Source: Candidatus Scatomonas pullistercoris (lineage in GTDB: Bacteria; Bacillota; Clostridia; Lachnospirales; Lachnospiraceae). From it: DNA of 49,654 nt. Made by a program: the position numbers and the translations under genes. The DNA is taken from NCBI GenBank assembly GCA_018713515.1, contig DVOO01000008.1:1-49654 (forward strand), given 5' to 3'. Below are positions 49,599 through 49,654 of this stretch, piece by piece. Within the stretch, counting starts at the first letter, position 1; every line of letters starts with the position of its first letter. The notes beneath the pieces are model-generated. The model was not told where the DNA came from. It made no database searches and worked only from the letters and a program-made list of their open reading frames with translations.

Positions 49599-49654
49599 AC
49601 AGCCCCTATGATTACACCTAAAACGCCGTAGCAAGGTTGGACAAGCCTTGATAT

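Noticed and set aside
49375-49611. Plus-strand frame of 78 codons at the right end
   Set aside because: It reads through the collagen-like segment in another frame. The collagen-like frame explains the sequence better.
49630-49654. CAAGG...CCTTG inverted repeat at the end of the window
   Set aside because: Five-base arms are expected by chance, and the context is cut off by the window end.

Overview
The window looks like a chromosomal segment of a spore-forming anaerobic gut Firmicute, most likely a member of the Lachnospiraceae (Clostridia). This rests on gene content: the gene order P-type ATPase / rqcH / yicC / remA / gmk / rpoZ (the Bacillus yloA-yloH neighbourhood), a sodium-pump decarboxylase operon, PPi-type phosphofructokinase, two DacF-like carboxypeptidases, scpA-scpB, larC, a cysteine-rich 'HCB protein 13'-like gene and a subtilase. 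Start sites follow strong AGGAGG-type ribosome binding sites. No rRNA, tRNA or CRISPR array was seen.

Region 1 (1-22720) is a plus-strand housekeeping series: rpsU, cardiolipin synthase, a DacF-like D,D-carboxypeptidase, larC, a metallophosphoesterase, scpA-scpB, the decayed remains of an ABC-2-type transporter, a second DacF-like enzyme, a heterodimeric ABC exporter, a PPi-type phosphofructokinase, a five-gene membrane decarboxylase/transcarboxylase operon with a trailing nitroreductase, and a class A penicillin-binding protein. A bidirectional terminator closes it.

Region 2 (22779-32640) starts with a minus-strand P-type cation ATPase and rqcH. Divergent from them is a plus-strand run yicC-remA-gmk-rpoZ-rimO-pgsA-pncC. 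Two small minus-strand genes overlap the 3' end of pncC, and a lysine-rich 44-residue gene follows.

Region 3 (32821-39121) is surface and probably spore oriented. It holds a 929-residue secreted repeat protein with a C-terminal membrane anchor, a cysteine-rich small protein, a subtilisin-like protease, a glycosyltransferase, and directly behind it the start of a collagen-like (Gly-X-Thr) gene. Glycosyltransferase plus collagen-like gene recalls the sgtA-bclA3 pair of Clostridioides difficile.

Region 4 (about 39075-49500) is a mosaic accessory island that interrupts the collagen-like locus. A large serine recombinase lies against the left boundary. A 46-bp imperfect direct repeat, coding for collagen-like sequence in both copies, sits at the two ends. 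Inside are a DUF6870-like protein, a 5'-truncated phage/plasmid primase-helicase, an XRE-type regulator, a 5'-truncated resolvase, a translationally coupled pair of secreted proteins of unknown function (43490-46212), and a minus-strand module of two small proteins, a tyrosine recombinase and a coiled-coil protein. The island, its insertion in a probable spore-surface gene and the unknown secreted pair are the most interesting parts of the window.
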